Of a stretch of DNA of 64,000 bases, positions 1-9,226 are shown one piece after another (position 1 is the stretch's first letter; every line of letters starts with the position of its first letter). This DNA comes from Leucobacter sp. L43. GTDB taxonomy: Bacteria; Actinomycetota; Actinomycetes; Actinomycetales; Microbacteriaceae. A program made the translations under genes and the position numbers. The stretch lies in contig NZ_JAENJG010000002.1 in the NCBI RefSeq assembly GCF_016597785.1, forward strand, positions 186,001 to 250,000, read 5' to 3'. Below the pieces are notes generated by a model, which was not told where the DNA came from, did not search any database, and was given only the letters and a program-made list of their open reading frames with translations.

Positions 1-67
1 CGCGATCGTCGGCGAGTACGCCGGGGAAGCGCTTGGTGATCCCGCGCATCGAGACTTCGGCGACCAT
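1..67 (-). CDS. ABC transporter ATP-binding protein, N-terminal fragment
   Basis: Only the first 22 codons lie in the window; the gene runs off the left edge. The readable start contains the stretch RGITKRFPGVLADD, the usual beginning of the first nucleotide-binding domain of sugar/nucleoside-type importer ATPases (the RbsA/YufO kind). An AAAGGA ribosome site precedes the ATG by about 8 nt. It follows the BMP-type lipoprotein gene on the same strand and would supply the ATPase for that importer. The family is inferred from few residues plus context. Confidence 0.75.
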   Translation of the reverse strand, partial: MVAEVSMRGITKRFPGVLADDR

Positions 68-100
68 CCGTGTTCCTTTTCTTGGTGGTGCATGAAACTC

Positions 101-180
101 GCCGGTTGAGCGAGCGCGGGAAGACGAGACCCAGGGTACTGCGAAACGGTCTCGACTTCGGCGCGCTCGGCTCAACCGGC
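101..180. repeat. 80-nt REP-like inverted repeat between lipoprotein and ATPase genes
   Basis: The outer arms are GCCGGTTGAG (101-110) and CTCAACCGGC (171-180). Pairing continues inward through CGAGCGCG with one bulge and through GAAGACGAGACC against GGTCTCGACTTC with one mismatch, leaving a loop of about 16 nt. The GGTTGAGCGAG / GTCTCGAC wording resembles dispersed intergenic palindromes I associate with Microbacteriaceae genomes; that resemblance is from memory and was not searched. In the transcript it would form a long hairpin after the binding-protein gene. Confidence 0.7.
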
Positions 181-190
181 GATCCGGGGG

Positions 191-1243
191 TTATGCGAGC
201 GGGTCGGTGACCTTGATCTTGCCCGAGACGATGTCGTCGCGCGCCTGGGTCACCTCATCGAGCACATCCTGGTGCTCCATGATCGTGCACTGCGAATCAG
301 CGGCATCCTCGGTGAGGCTGACGATGGTCATGCCCTCCTCCTTGAGGCCGAAGGAGCTCGTCGCATCCTTCGAGCTCTTACCGTCCATGATCTCGCCGAC
401 GACGGTCTCCACGACGCGGTTGACCGACTTCACCGTGCCGTCGACGACCGACCCGGGTGCGATCGGGCACTGGTTCGCGTCGACGCCGTAGGCGGAGAAG
501 CCCTTTTCAGCTGCGGCCTCCATGATGCCGCCGTTCGAGGCAGCGCCGACGGCGAAGACCTCGTCCACGCCGCTCGCTGCGAACGCGAGGGCCTGCTCCT
601 TGCCGCGCGCCGGATCGGCGAACGGGTTGTCGCCGCCGATGACCTGCGGAGCCACCGTGTCGACATCCTCGTTCACGCTCTTGGCGCCTTCGGCGAAGCC
701 GTCGGAGTACTTCTTCAGCAGTTCGTTGTCGACCGAGATGACCGAGCCGACCTTGTTCGCCTCGGTGAGGAGCCCGGCTTCCATGCCGAGCAGGTACGAC
801 GGCTCCTGCTCGCGGAACGTCGCCTGGTAGAGGTTGTCGGGGGCGCCCTCGACGAACGTGTCGATGAGCATGAAGTTCTGCTGCGGGTTCTGCTCGGCGA
901 GCTCCTTGGCGACATCGCCGAACTGGAAGCCGAGCATCACGACGACCTCGGGAGCTTCGGCGATCGCGGCTTCCAGGTTGGAACGGCGCGTCGCATCGTC
1001 CTTCGATTCGAAGGTCTTCGCGGTGCCCTCGAAGGTCTCGGCGACCGATTCGATGCCGACCTTGCCCGACTTCAAGAACTCGTTCTGGCCGATCGGATCG
1101 CTCGTGATGTAGATGAAGCTGGGGCCGTCGCTGGCCGCCTCATCCGAGGTGCCGCCGCCGCCGGAGCAGGACGTGAGCAGCAGTGCAGCGGATGCCGCGC
1201 CTGCGACGAGAGCCGCGCGAACGCGACGCTGGGTGAAGAACAT
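191..1243 (-). CDS. BMP family ABC transporter substrate-binding lipoprotein (PnrA/BmpA-like)
   Basis: The 350-aa product has an N-terminal signal peptide with lipobox LTSC (lipidated Cys26), then a Ser/Gly-rich linker and a BMP/PnrA-type binding fold. This family delivers purine nucleosides and related ligands to an ABC importer. The ATG at 1243 was chosen because AAAGGAA precedes it and it gives a complete signal peptide; the open frame continues upstream through mtnA but without a signal sequence. It lies 35 nt after mtnA and 123 nt before an ABC ATPase gene. Nucleoside or methylthioadenosine uptake is inferred from this linkage. Confidence 0.9.
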   Translation of the reverse strand: MFFTQRRVRAALVAGAASAALLLTSCSGGGGTSDEAASDGPSFIYITSDPIGQNEFLKSGKVGIESVAETFEGTAKTFESKDDATRRSNLEAAIAEAPEVVVMLGFQFGDVAKELAEQNPQQNFMLIDTFVEGAPDNLYQATFREQEPSYLLGMEAGLLTEANKVGSVISVDNELLKKYSDGFAEGAKSVNEDVDTVAPQVIGGDNPFADPARGKEQALAFAASGVDEVFAVGAASNGGIMEAAAEKGFSAYGVDANQCPIAPGSVVDGTVKSVNRVVETVVGEIMDGKSSKDATSSFGLKEEGMTIVSLTEDAADSQCTIMEHQDVLDEVTQARDDIVSGKIKVTDPLA

Positions 1244-1278
1244 GGGTGTTCCTTTCGAACGGGAGGGTTGGGGTGAGC

Positions 1279-2322
<1,044 letters not shown>

Positions 2323-2573
2323 GCGGTGCTCCTTTATCCGTCACAGTTTCGCCGCAGGGAATCGCTGATTGCTCTGGGAGTGCTGACGCCCCCACCCCGG
2401 GCTGCAGTATCGCAGCTCTCAGAATACCTGACGCTGACGCTCCTTCGAGCCTGCTGTCGGGGTTCCACAACCGGGTGCGGTTCAGTGCGCGGATGCGAGC
2501 CGTTGCCGAGCCGGTCATGCATCGTTCACGGATCGATATGCGTGTCGTATCGCGGGATGCGATTCCGTCGGCG
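2323..2573. other. Intergenic region between divergent mtnA and PhoH genes
   Basis: This is the first part of the only gene-free stretch over 300 bases in the window (2323-2687). I see no ORF with a believable start. It must carry the mtnA promoter. A small palindrome GCTGC-AGTATC-GCAGC lies at 2401-2416, and read on the minus strand its centre gives GATACT, a possible -10. I looked for a SAM riboswitch on the mtnA side and saw none of its conserved core. Confidence 0.5.
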
Positions 2574-2687
2574 TAGCGTGTGACGCATCGGGCAGGGTGC
2601 CCGATCGAGGAGGCCGGTCGGTCACCACCTCGAAGCCACTGGCCAACTCGCTGAGTCGGGGCGCTGCCCCGGTGCAGAGGAGCCATC
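2574..2687 (+). promoter_or_regulatory. Structured 5' leader of the PhoH gene: -10 box plus three tandem hairpins
   Basis: A TAGCGT -10 box (2574-2579) predicts transcription from about 2586. Three stems then follow in series. P1 is ATCGGGCA-GGG-TGCCCGAT at 2587-2605 (8 bp). P2 is GGCCGGT at 2612-2618 with ACTGGCC at 2638-2644 (7 bp, one G-U). P3 is CGGGGC-GCT-GCCCCG at 2657-2671 (6 bp). A purine-rich GAGGAG and the GTG start at 2688 come next. I do not recognise this as a known riboswitch class. Confidence 0.6.
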
Positions 2688-4100
2688 GTGGCTGAGATCC
2701 AACACCCCGCAACCCCCGTTCCGGCGCTCGTCGAGGCGGAGCCCGTCGCGTCGGGCCGCTCGTCGGCATTCCGGACGCCGAGCTCCCCCGAGCTGTCCGA
2801 CGACACCCTGCAGCAGTTGCGCACGTACGTGCTCGACACGTCCGTCCTGCTGAGCGACCCGGCGGCGCTGTTCCGCTTCGCCGAGCACTCGGTGGTGCTG
2901 CCAGTCGTCGTCGTGATGGAGCTGGAGAAGAAACGGCACGATCCCGAACTCGGATACTTCGCGCGGCGCGCGCTGCGCATCCTCGACGAACTGCGGGGCA
3001 AACACCTGCGGCTCGACATCCCGGTTCCGGTGGGCGACGCCGGGGGCACCGTGCGCGTCGAGCTCAACCACACGAGCCTCGACGGTCTGCCGAGCGGCAT
3101 GCGCCTCGGCGACAACGACACGAGAATCCTCGCGGTGGCGCAGAACCTCGCCTCCGACGGTCTCGACGTCACGGTGATCTCGAAGGATCTGCCGATGCGA
3201 TTGAAGGCCGCAGCGCTCGGGCTCGGATCGGAGGAGTATCGCGCCGAGCTCGCTCGCGACGACGCCTACACGGGGATCGCATCGTTCGCGCTCGACGAGG
3301 AGCAGATGCGCGTGCTGTGGGAGGACGAGCGGCTCGACGACGTCGAGGCCGCCGCCGACCTGCCGCTCGGCACGGGGCTCGTGCTCACCTCGGCGCGCGG
3401 TTCGGCGCTCGGAAGAATCGACGGAGACCGGTCGCTGCACGTGGTGCGCGGCGACCGGGAGGTGTTCGGCGTGACGGGGCGCAGCGCTGAGCAGCGCCTC
3501 GCGATCGACCTGCTGATGGACCCGAAGGTGGGCATCGTCTCGCTGGGCGGCAGTGCTGGCACGGGCAAGTCGGCGCTCGCGCTCGCCGCAGGGCTCGAAG
3601 CCGTGCTCGAGCGACGGCAGCACCGCAAAGTGATGGTGTTCCGACCGCTCTACGCCGTGGGCGGCCAGGATCTCGGCTACCTGCCCGGCGATCACCAGGA
3701 GAAGATGAACCCCTGGGCCCAGGCGGTGTTCGACACCCTCGGCTCGATCGTCTCTCAGAACGTGCTCGACGAGGTGGTGGCGCGCGACCTCGTCGAGGTG
3801 CTGCCGCTCACGCACATCCGCGGGCGCTCGCTGCACGATGCCTTCGTGATCGTGGACGAGGCGCAGTCGCTCGAGCGGGGCGTGCTGCTGACCATGCTCA
3901 GCCGCATCGGCCAGAACTCGCGCGTCGTGCTCACGCACGATGTGGCGCAGCGCGACAACCTGCGCGTCGGTCGGTACGACGGAATCGCGGCGGTCATCGA
4001 GAAGCTGAAGGGGCATCGCCTGTTCGGTCACGTGACCCTGACCCGCTCCGAGCGAAGCGAGATCGCGGCCCTCGTCACGGATCTGCTCGACACCCCGTAG
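2688..4100 (+). CDS. PIN domain - PhoH family ATPase (PhoH2 type)
   Basis: The 470-aa product fuses an N-terminal PIN ribonuclease domain to a C-terminal PhoH ATPase/helicase domain. PIN acidic residues are visible at Asp50 (YVLDTSVLL), Glu78 (VVMELEKK), Asp142/144 ([10 protein letters not shown]) and Asp167. Walker A is GGSAGTGKS near 287-295 and Walker B is FVIVDEAQ near 386-393. Characterised PhoH2 proteins unwind and cleave RNA. The start is GTG with GAGGAG 6 nt upstream. The gene stands alone, convergent with the SGNH hydrolase, and its leader is unusually structured. Confidence 0.93.
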   Translation: MAEIQHPATPVPALVEAEPVASGRSSAFRTPSSPELSDDTLQQLRTYVLDTSVLLSDPAALFRFAEHSVVLPVVVVMELEKKRHDPELGYFARRALRILDELRGKHLRLDIPVPVGDAGGTVRVELNHTSLDGLPSGMRLGDNDTRILAVAQNLASDGLDVTVISKDLPMRLKAAALGLGSEEYRAELARDDAYTGIASFALDEEQMRVLWEDERLDDVEAAADLPLGTGLVLTSARGSALGRIDGDRSLHVVRGDREVFGVTGRSAEQRLAIDLLMDPKVGIVSLGGSAGTGKSALALAAGLEAVLERRQHRKVMVFRPLYAVGGQDLGYLPGDHQEKMNPWAQAVFDTLGSIVSQNVLDEVVARDLVEVLPLTHIRGRSLHDAFVIVDEAQSLERGVLLTMLSRIGQNSRVVLTHDVAQRDNLRVGRYDGIAAVIEKLKGHRLFGHVTLTRSERSEIAALVTDLLDTP

Positions 4101-4110
4101 ACGATGAGGC

Positions 4111-4140
4111 GACCGGCCGGGCGCGATGACCCGGCCGGTC
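4111..4140. terminator. Bidirectional hairpin terminator between PhoH and SGNH genes
   Basis: An 11-bp perfect stem, GACCGGCCGGG (4111-4121) with CCCGGCCGGTC (4130-4140), has an 8-nt loop. It sits between two convergent stop codons, 10 nt after one and 8 nt from the other. There is no T tract, which is usual for this type of genome. Confidence 0.8.
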
Positions 4141-4148
4141 TGCCGCCG

Positions 4149-4907
4149 CTACCCGACGGCGGCGATCCGCTCCTCGACGAGCGGCCAGAAGGTGTCGGCC
4201 CACACCTCGTACCCGCGGTCGTTCGGGTGGAAGGCGTCCGCGGCGAACTCGGTGAGCACGCCCGCCACTCCGCGCTCCTGCGTGGCCCGGTGCAGCGGCA
4301 CGACGCGCATGCCGAGATCGCCGGCGATGGCGTGAATCATGCGGTTCGCGACCCGCACCTTCCGCTCGTTCCACGGCAGATGGAAGCAGGGGAGCTCGCT
4401 CACGATCGTGTGCCGGGGCAGCGCCCCGAGAATCTGCGTCATGTTCCGGTGGAAGCGCACCGCATCCCACTCGGCGATGTCGTTCGCGCCGATCGCGATC
4501 GTAACGAGGTCGGGCTCATACGCGAGCACCTTCTCCGCTTTCGGCAGCTGATCGCGCAGGCACAGGGCCGTCGTGGCCCCCGAAACCGCGAGATTGACGA
4601 CTTTGACGGGCTCGCCGGTGCTGGCCTCGATCCGGTCGATCAGCTGCCCGACGTAGCTGCGCCCGGGTGTCGACGCTCCGATGCCCTGCGCGGTCGAGTC
4701 GCCGAGCGCGAGGTATCTGAAGGCGCCCTTCTGCTTGCGCCGCTCCCGCCACCACTGGGCGGTCACCGGCTGCATCTCCGCGAGCTCCATCAGCGGGCGA
4801 TTCACGCGGTCGTAGAGTCGCTGCCACCCGAGCAGGCGAGCCGCTGACGCGGCTCCCGAGCGGGCGAGGGCGCGCGCACCGTCGCGTGGAACTCCTGCAG
4901 GCATCAT
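4149..4907 (-). CDS. SGNH/GDSL-type hydrolase
   Basis: The 252-aa product shows the four SGNH blocks: ALGDST with nucleophile Ser71, NLAVSG with Gly110, IGAND with Asn142, and DAFHPNDRG with Asp224 and His227. Such enzymes hydrolyse esters of lipids, glycans or small acyl compounds; the substrate cannot be read from the sequence. No signal peptide or membrane segment is evident. I chose the first ATG of an ATGATG pair at 4907 because a TACGCT -10 box lies exactly 6 nt upstream, which fits a leaderless mRNA. An upstream in-frame extension exists but has no such support. Confidence 0.85.
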   Translation of the reverse strand: MMPAGVPRDGARALARSGAASAARLLGWQRLYDRVNRPLMELAEMQPVTAQWWRERRKQKGAFRYLALGDSTAQGIGASTPGRSYVGQLIDRIEASTGEPVKVVNLAVSGATTALCLRDQLPKAEKVLAYEPDLVTIAIGANDIAEWDAVRFHRNMTQILGALPRHTIVSELPCFHLPWNERKVRVANRMIHAIAGDLGMRVVPLHRATQERGVAGVLTEFAADAFHPNDRGYEVWADTFWPLVEERIAAVG

Positions 4908-4980
4908 GGATTCAGCGTAGCGAGGGCGGCTGTCGCGGCGCATCTCCTTCGCGCCGGCGGCGGCCCCGACCGAACGGCGA

Positions 4981-5016
4981 CGGGCCCGGGATCGACGCAC
5001 TGCGATCCCGGGCCCG
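4981..5016 (-). terminator. Strong hairpin terminator downstream of fumC
   Basis: A 14-bp perfect GC-rich stem, CGGGCCCGGGATCG (4981-4994) with CGATCCCGGGCCCG (5003-5016), encloses an 8-nt loop. It begins 21 nt past the fumC stop codon. Confidence 0.85.
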
Positions 5017-5037
5017 TCGGCGGTGCCTGCGGTGAAC

Positions 5038-6465
5038 CTACTTCGCGACGCCCGGGTGGGTCATCGACAGCAGATCGAGCGCCTGGTCGAGCGCCTCTTC
5101 CGAGACCTCGCCGCGCTCGACGTACCCGAGGTCGACGACCGCCTCCCGCACCGTGATGCCCTTCTTGACGGAGTGCTTCGCGATCTTCGCGGCGGCTTCG
5201 TAACCGATGAGGCGGTTGAGCGGTGTCACGGTCGACGGGCTCATGCCGGCGAGGGCGGCGGCGCGCTCGAGGTTGGCCTCCAGACCGGCGACCGTCTTAT
5301 CGGCGAGCACCGTCGAAGCGTTCGAGAGGAGACGGATCGACTCGAGCAGCGCGGTGCCCATGACCGGGATCTGCACGTTGAGCTCGAATGCTCCGGATGC
5401 GCCGGCCCACGCGATGGTCGCGTCGTTGCCGATGACCCGAGCGCACACCATGAGCACGGCTTCGGGAATCACCGGGTTGACCTTGCCCGGCATGATCGAC
5501 GAGCCCGGCTGCAGGTCGGGGATGTGCAGTTCGGCGAGGCCCGTGTTGGGGCCCGAACCCATCCAGCGGATGTCGTTGTTGATCTTCGTCAGCGACACGG
5601 CGATGGTGCGCAGGGCTCCGGATGCCTCGACGAGCCCGTCGCGGTTCGCCTGCGCTTCGAAGTGGTTGCGCGCTTCGGTGATCGGCAGGCCGCTCGACTG
5701 CGCGATCTCGGCGATGACCTTCTCGGGGAACCCGAGCGGCGTGTTGATGCCCGTGCCGACGGCCGTGCCGCCCTGGGGCACCTCGGCGACGCGGGGGAGC
5801 GCAGCGTCGATGCGCTCGATGCCGTAGCGGATCTGGGCGGCGAATCCGCCGAACTCCTGTCCGAGGGTCACCGGCGTCGCGTCCATGAGGTGGGTGCGAC
5901 CCGACTTCACGGCCGTCTTCCACAGCTCGGCCTTCGTTTCGAACGCCTCGGCCAGGTGCGCGAGCGCGGGCTTCAGCTGCTCGATGAGCGCTCCGGTGAC
6001 CGCGATGTGCACGGACGTCGGGAAGACGTCGTTCGACGACTGCGAGGCGTTGACGTGGTCGTTCGGGTGCACGGGGGAGCCGAGGTGGCGCGTGGCGAGC
6101 GTCGCGAGGACCTCGTTCATGTTCATGTTCGAGGAGGTGCCGGAGCCCGTCTGGTACGTGTCGACCGGGAACATGTCGTGGTGATCGCCCGCGATGATCT
6201 CGTCGGCCGCCGCGACGACGGCCTGAGCGACCGAGGCGTCGAGGATGCCGAGATCGCCGTTCGCGATGGCGGCGGCGCGCTTGATGCGCGCGAGCGCGAC
6301 GATCTGCGCGGGCTCGAGGCCCTTGCCCGAGATCGGGAAGTTGTCGACGGCGCGCTGCGTCTGGGCGGCGTACAGGGCGTCCTTGGGAACCCGCACCTCG
6401 CCCATGGTGTCGTGCTCGATGCGGTACTCGGTCTCGGCGCCGGCGGCGCTGCGATCTTCGGTCAC
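5038..6465 (-). CDS. fumC: Class II fumarate hydratase
   Basis: The enzyme interconverts fumarate and malate in the TCA cycle. The 475-aa product has the superfamily signature [11 protein letters not shown], the substrate-site motifs [14 protein letters not shown] and [12 protein letters not shown], and [11 protein letters not shown], all intact and in the FumC order, and length is typical. I prefer GTG at 6465 because AAGGA lies 5 nt before it; the ATG at 6471 overlaps that ribosome site and would add only two residues. It follows the carbonic anhydrase gene on the same strand and ends in a strong hairpin. Confidence 0.96.
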   Translation of the reverse strand: MTEDRSAAGAETEYRIEHDTMGEVRVPKDALYAAQTQRAVDNFPISGKGLEPAQIVALARIKRAAAIANGDLGILDASVAQAVVAAADEIIAGDHHDMFPVDTYQTGSGTSSNMNMNEVLATLATRHLGSPVHPNDHVNASQSSNDVFPTSVHIAVTGALIEQLKPALAHLAEAFETKAELWKTAVKSGRTHLMDATPVTLGQEFGGFAAQIRYGIERIDAALPRVAEVPQGGTAVGTGINTPLGFPEKVIAEIAQSSGLPITEARNHFEAQANRDGLVEASGALRTIAVSLTKINNDIRWMGSGPNTGLAELHIPDLQPGSSIMPGKVNPVIPEAVLMVCARVIGNDATIAWAGASGAFELNVQIPVMGTALLESIRLLSNASTVLADKTVAGLEANLERAAALAGMSPSTVTPLNRLIGYEAAAKIAKHSVKKGITVREAVVDLGYVERGEVSEEALDQALDLLSMTHPGVAK

Positions 6466-6529
6466 AATCATCCTTCGTTTCGTGGATACTGCTCGTGGGT
6501 CGGAGAAGTTCGAGAGGCCCGTGCCTGGC

Positions 6530-7213
6530 TCACGCCGCGGCGACCGGCTCTGCTGCGGTGATGTCGAGGTGCCCGACGGCGCTCACGGCGACTGCGCGTC
6601 CCTCTGACAACTGATACTGGCAGCCGACGATGCCCAGCCGGCCAGCGGCCACGGCATCGCTGATGATGCGCGAACTGCGCAGCAGCTGGTTGACGGTCGC
6701 GGCGAGGTGCACGCGGCCGACGGCGTCGGCGTCGATGGCCGAGACGTCGACGTATGGGGTGTCGCGGTGCTCGCGGAGCCAGAGCTCCTGCACCGAGGGC
6801 AGGATCGGCGCGAGCGTGTTCTGCACCGCGATGGGAACAGCGGTGGGCTCCTGCTCCATCTGACCGATCGCCGCAGCGACGGCGCCGCACGAATCGTGGG
6901 CGAGTACGACGATCACGGCGACGCCGAGGTTCGCGACGGCGTACTCCATGGAAGCCGTGATGGATTCCGCCACCACGTGCCCCATGTTCCGGGCGATGAA
7001 GAGATCGCCGAGGCCGGCGTCGAAGATGATCTCGGCGGCGAGCCGGGAATCCGAGCAGCCGAAGAGCGCTGCGTCTGGCACCTGCCCGTTCGTGAGCTCG
7101 TTGCGGCGCTCGACGTCTTGCCTGGGATGCTGAGGGCCGCCGTCGATGAAGCGCCGGTTGCCGGCGACCAGTGCGTCCCAGGCCTGCTGCGGGGTGACTC
7201 TCGGGGCGGTCAT
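6530..7213 (-). CDS. Beta-class carbonic anhydrase
   Basis: The enzyme interconverts CO2 and bicarbonate in the cytoplasm. The 227-aa product carries the beta-class zinc site: CSDSR (Cys53, Asp55, Arg57) and HDSCGA (His106, Cys109). The start ATG at 7213 overlaps the stop of the DUF4245 gene as ATGA, so the two are translationally coupled. fumC follows after 64 nt. Housekeeping supply of bicarbonate for carboxylases is the likely role. A SulP transporter of the bicarbonate-carrying superfamily lies 50 kb away; no functional link is shown. Confidence 0.95.
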   Translation of the reverse strand: MTAPRVTPQQAWDALVAGNRRFIDGGPQHPRQDVERRNELTNGQVPDAALFGCSDSRLAAEIIFDAGLGDLFIARNMGHVVAESITASMEYAVANLGVAVIVVLAHDSCGAVAAAIGQMEQEPTAVPIAVQNTLAPILPSVQELWLREHRDTPYVDVSAIDADAVGRVHLAATVNQLLRSSRIISDAVAAGRLGIVGCQYQLSEGRAVAVSAVGHLDITAAEPVAAA

Positions 7214-7893
7214 TCGGTTCCCTTCGGTTCGGAGAGCGACTCGGCGATGTCCGTCGCCAGGTCGCGAAGCGTGGACGGTGCGTCGGTACCGTAGACGAGA
7301 ATGGTGTCGTTCTCCCACTGCGCCTGAAGCGCGAAGAGCACATTGGAGTTGTCGGGATCCCGATCGCTGTGATCGTAGGTGATCCAGTCGAGGCCGCCGA
7401 GCGATTCGTTGCCGGTCGGAGCCTGCTGTTCGAGCTGCTGCGCGATCCAGACGTCTTCGACGGGGGCGCCGTCCGGGGTGAACGCCTGCGTCACCGCGGC
7501 ATAGGCCTCGCGGCCCGATTCCGCATCGACCGTGGTGTAGTTGATCTGCCAGGCGGTGACGCCATCGCTGCCGCGTAGTTCGGCCTGCTTCGCCTTCCAC
7601 TCCTCGGGCACCTGCGGAGCGGCGAGCTCTCGGCCCGCGCTCGGAGCCGCCTCGGTCGCGAGCGACGCGACGTTCACCTCGTGTTCCGCGAACCCGCCCG
7701 TGCCGCGGGGCACCATCAAGAAGATGACGAGCACCAGCCCGAGGCTCACGAGCAATGAGAAGACGAGGTTGTTGACCGTCTTGCGCTCCCGATAGAGCCG
7801 GCTGTCCCTCGCCTTGCGCGATGCGGTCTCGGCAGGGGTCTCGGGTCGGCCGAGCTCGGCGACCACCGCTGGCGTCTTGTGCTGCTTCGCCAT
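7210..7893 (-). CDS. DUF4245 family membrane-anchored protein
   Basis: The 227-aa product has a basic cytoplasmic N-terminus, one membrane segment at about residues 42-62 and an extracytoplasmic domain that I recognise as DUF4245. Its function is unknown, and it often sits beside xseB, fumC and glpX in actinobacteria, as here. It starts 3 nt after the xseB stop and ends in an ATGA overlap with the carbonic anhydrase gene, so xseB, this gene and the anhydrase form one operon. Confidence 0.88.
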   Translation of the reverse strand: MAKQHKTPAVVAELGRPETPAETASRKARDSRLYRERKTVNNLVFSLLVSLGLVLVIFLMVPRGTGGFAEHEVNVASLATEAAPSAGRELAAPQVPEEWKAKQAELRGSDGVTAWQINYTTVDAESGREAYAAVTQAFTPDGAPVEDVWIAQQLEQQAPTGNESLGGLDWITYDHSDRDPDNSNVLFALQAQWENDTILVYGTDAPSTLRDLATDIAESLSEPKGTE

Positions 7894-7896
7894 CGG

Positions 7897-8136
7897 TTAC
7901 GCGTCACCTCCGACGGATCCGTCGCCCGCGTTCTTCCGCGCCGCCTCGAGTCGCTGTCGCGCGCCGAGCAGCCATTCCTCGCAGCGCGCCGCCAAGCTCT
8001 CGCCGCGCTCCCAGAGCTGCAACGATTCTTCGAGGGTCGCTCCGCCCTGTTCGAGGCGGCTGACCACCTGGATGAGCTCGTCGCGCGCTTCCTCATACGA
8101 GAGGGAGGCGGGATCCGGAACCACCGTATCTGCCAT
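7897..8136 (-). CDS. xseB: Exodeoxyribonuclease VII small subunit
   Basis: The 79-aa helical subunit partners XseA in exonuclease VII, which degrades single-stranded DNA in mismatch and recombination repair. Family features are [20 protein letters not shown] and [19 protein letters not shown]. The ATG at 8136 has a TAGACT -10 box (complement of 8144-8149) 7 nt upstream, so the mRNA looks leaderless and xseB has its own promoter. Its usual neighbour xseA is 5.6 kb away, beyond a transporter/deacetylase block. A longer frame upstream is discounted because it would include the promoter. Confidence 0.93.
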   Translation of the reverse strand: MADTVVPDPASLSYEEARDELIQVVSRLEQGGATLEESLQLWERGESLAARCEEWLLGARQRLEAARKNAGDGSVGGDA

Positions 8137-8180
8137 GCGTACGAGTCTACCCGGCGCTCCTGACACCGATGTCGACGGAG

Positions 8181-9215
8181 TCAGCGTCGCGGCGGGGCCT
8201 CCTCGCGCTCAGCGCCGTCCGCCGGATCCTGGGCGACGGCGCGCTTGCCGAGCTTCGCCCAGGACGATCGGATCATGCGCTGGATGGAGCTGTCGAGGGC
8301 CACCGCGATGATCAGGGTGGCGCCGACGAGGATCGTCTGCAGGAACGGCGACGCCTGCATGAACACCAGACCGGCGCGCAGCACGCGGAAGAAGAGGAGA
8401 CCCGCGACGACGCCGCTGATGCGGCCGACCCCGCCCTCGAAGGCGACCCCGCCGAGCAGCACGACGGTGAGCACCTCGAGCTCCAGGCCCGATCCGATGT
8501 TCGGGTTCGCCGACTGCACCTTGGCCGAGAGGAACAGGCCGGCGAGTGCGGCGAAGGCCCCGGTCGCGACGAAGAGGAGGAAGCGGGAGCGCGGCACGTT
8601 GACGCCCATGAGGCGCGCGGCGCGCTCGTTCCCGCCGATCGCCTTGACCGACTTGCCGAAGGTCGTGTGGTTGAGCACGTACCATCCGAGCGCGATGACC
8701 GCGACGAGCGCGATGATCTGAATGGGGATCGGGCCCACCTTCAACGTGCCGATGCTGCGAAACGCCTCGGGGAGCTCTGCGCGCGGAATGGTGCGCCCAT
8801 CGGAGAGCAGGAGTGCGAGCCCGCCCCAGACGCTGAGAGCGCCGAGCGTGACGACGAAGGAGTTGAGCCGCAGGTAGGCGATCAAGAACCCGTTGAGCGC
8901 CCCGGCGGCGACTCCGGTGGCCACGGCGGCGATGAAGCCGAGCAGTGTCGAACCGGTCGCGCTCATCGCGAGGCCACCGGTGATCGCGGATGCCGAGGCG
9001 ACCGAGCCGACCGAGAGATCGATGGTGCCCGACATGATGAGGAATGCGGCGGGAATCGCGATCAATCCGAGTTCCGCTGCCTGCAGCAGGATGCTCTGCC
9101 CGTTGGCGAAGGTGAAGAAGTTGGGGCGGAGGATGGAGAAGACGGCGACGAGCACGATGAGAGCGAGGAAGATGCCGTTCTTCGCGGCGAAGATCTTGAG
9201 GCGTTCGGCGTTCAT
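8181..9215 (-). CDS. ABC transporter permease, ribose/sugar type (RbsC-like)
   Basis: The 344-aa polytopic protein has about eight to ten hydrophobic segments and the BPD_transp_2 motifs [10 protein letters not shown] near the middle of the first half and [16 protein letters not shown] near the C-terminus. It would form the channel for the adjacent ATPase and binding protein. The start at 9215 gives the cytoplasmic [14 protein letters not shown] followed by the first membrane segment; the open frame extends far upstream but only into the ATPase gene. The stop lies 44 bp from xseB. The substrate is not evident. Confidence 0.9.
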   Translation of the reverse strand: MNAERLKIFAAKNGIFLALIVLVAVFSILRPNFFTFANGQSILLQAAELGLIAIPAAFLIMSGTIDLSVGSVASASAITGGLAMSATGSTLLGFIAAVATGVAAGALNGFLIAYLRLNSFVVTLGALSVWGGLALLLSDGRTIPRAELPEAFRSIGTLKVGPIPIQIIALVAVIALGWYVLNHTTFGKSVKAIGGNERAARLMGVNVPRSRFLLFVATGAFAALAGLFLSAKVQSANPNIGSGLELEVLTVVLLGGVAFEGGVGRISGVVAGLLFFRVLRAGLVFMQASPFLQTILVGATLIIAVALDSSIQRMIRSSWAKLGKRAVAQDPADGAEREEAPPRR

Positions 9216-9226
9216 GAGGGGTCCGT

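Noticed and set aside
2323-2573. SAM riboswitch controlling mtnA
   Set aside because: Expected for methionine salvage genes in some bacteria, but neither the conserved SAM core nor a suitable stem arrangement was found on the minus strand.
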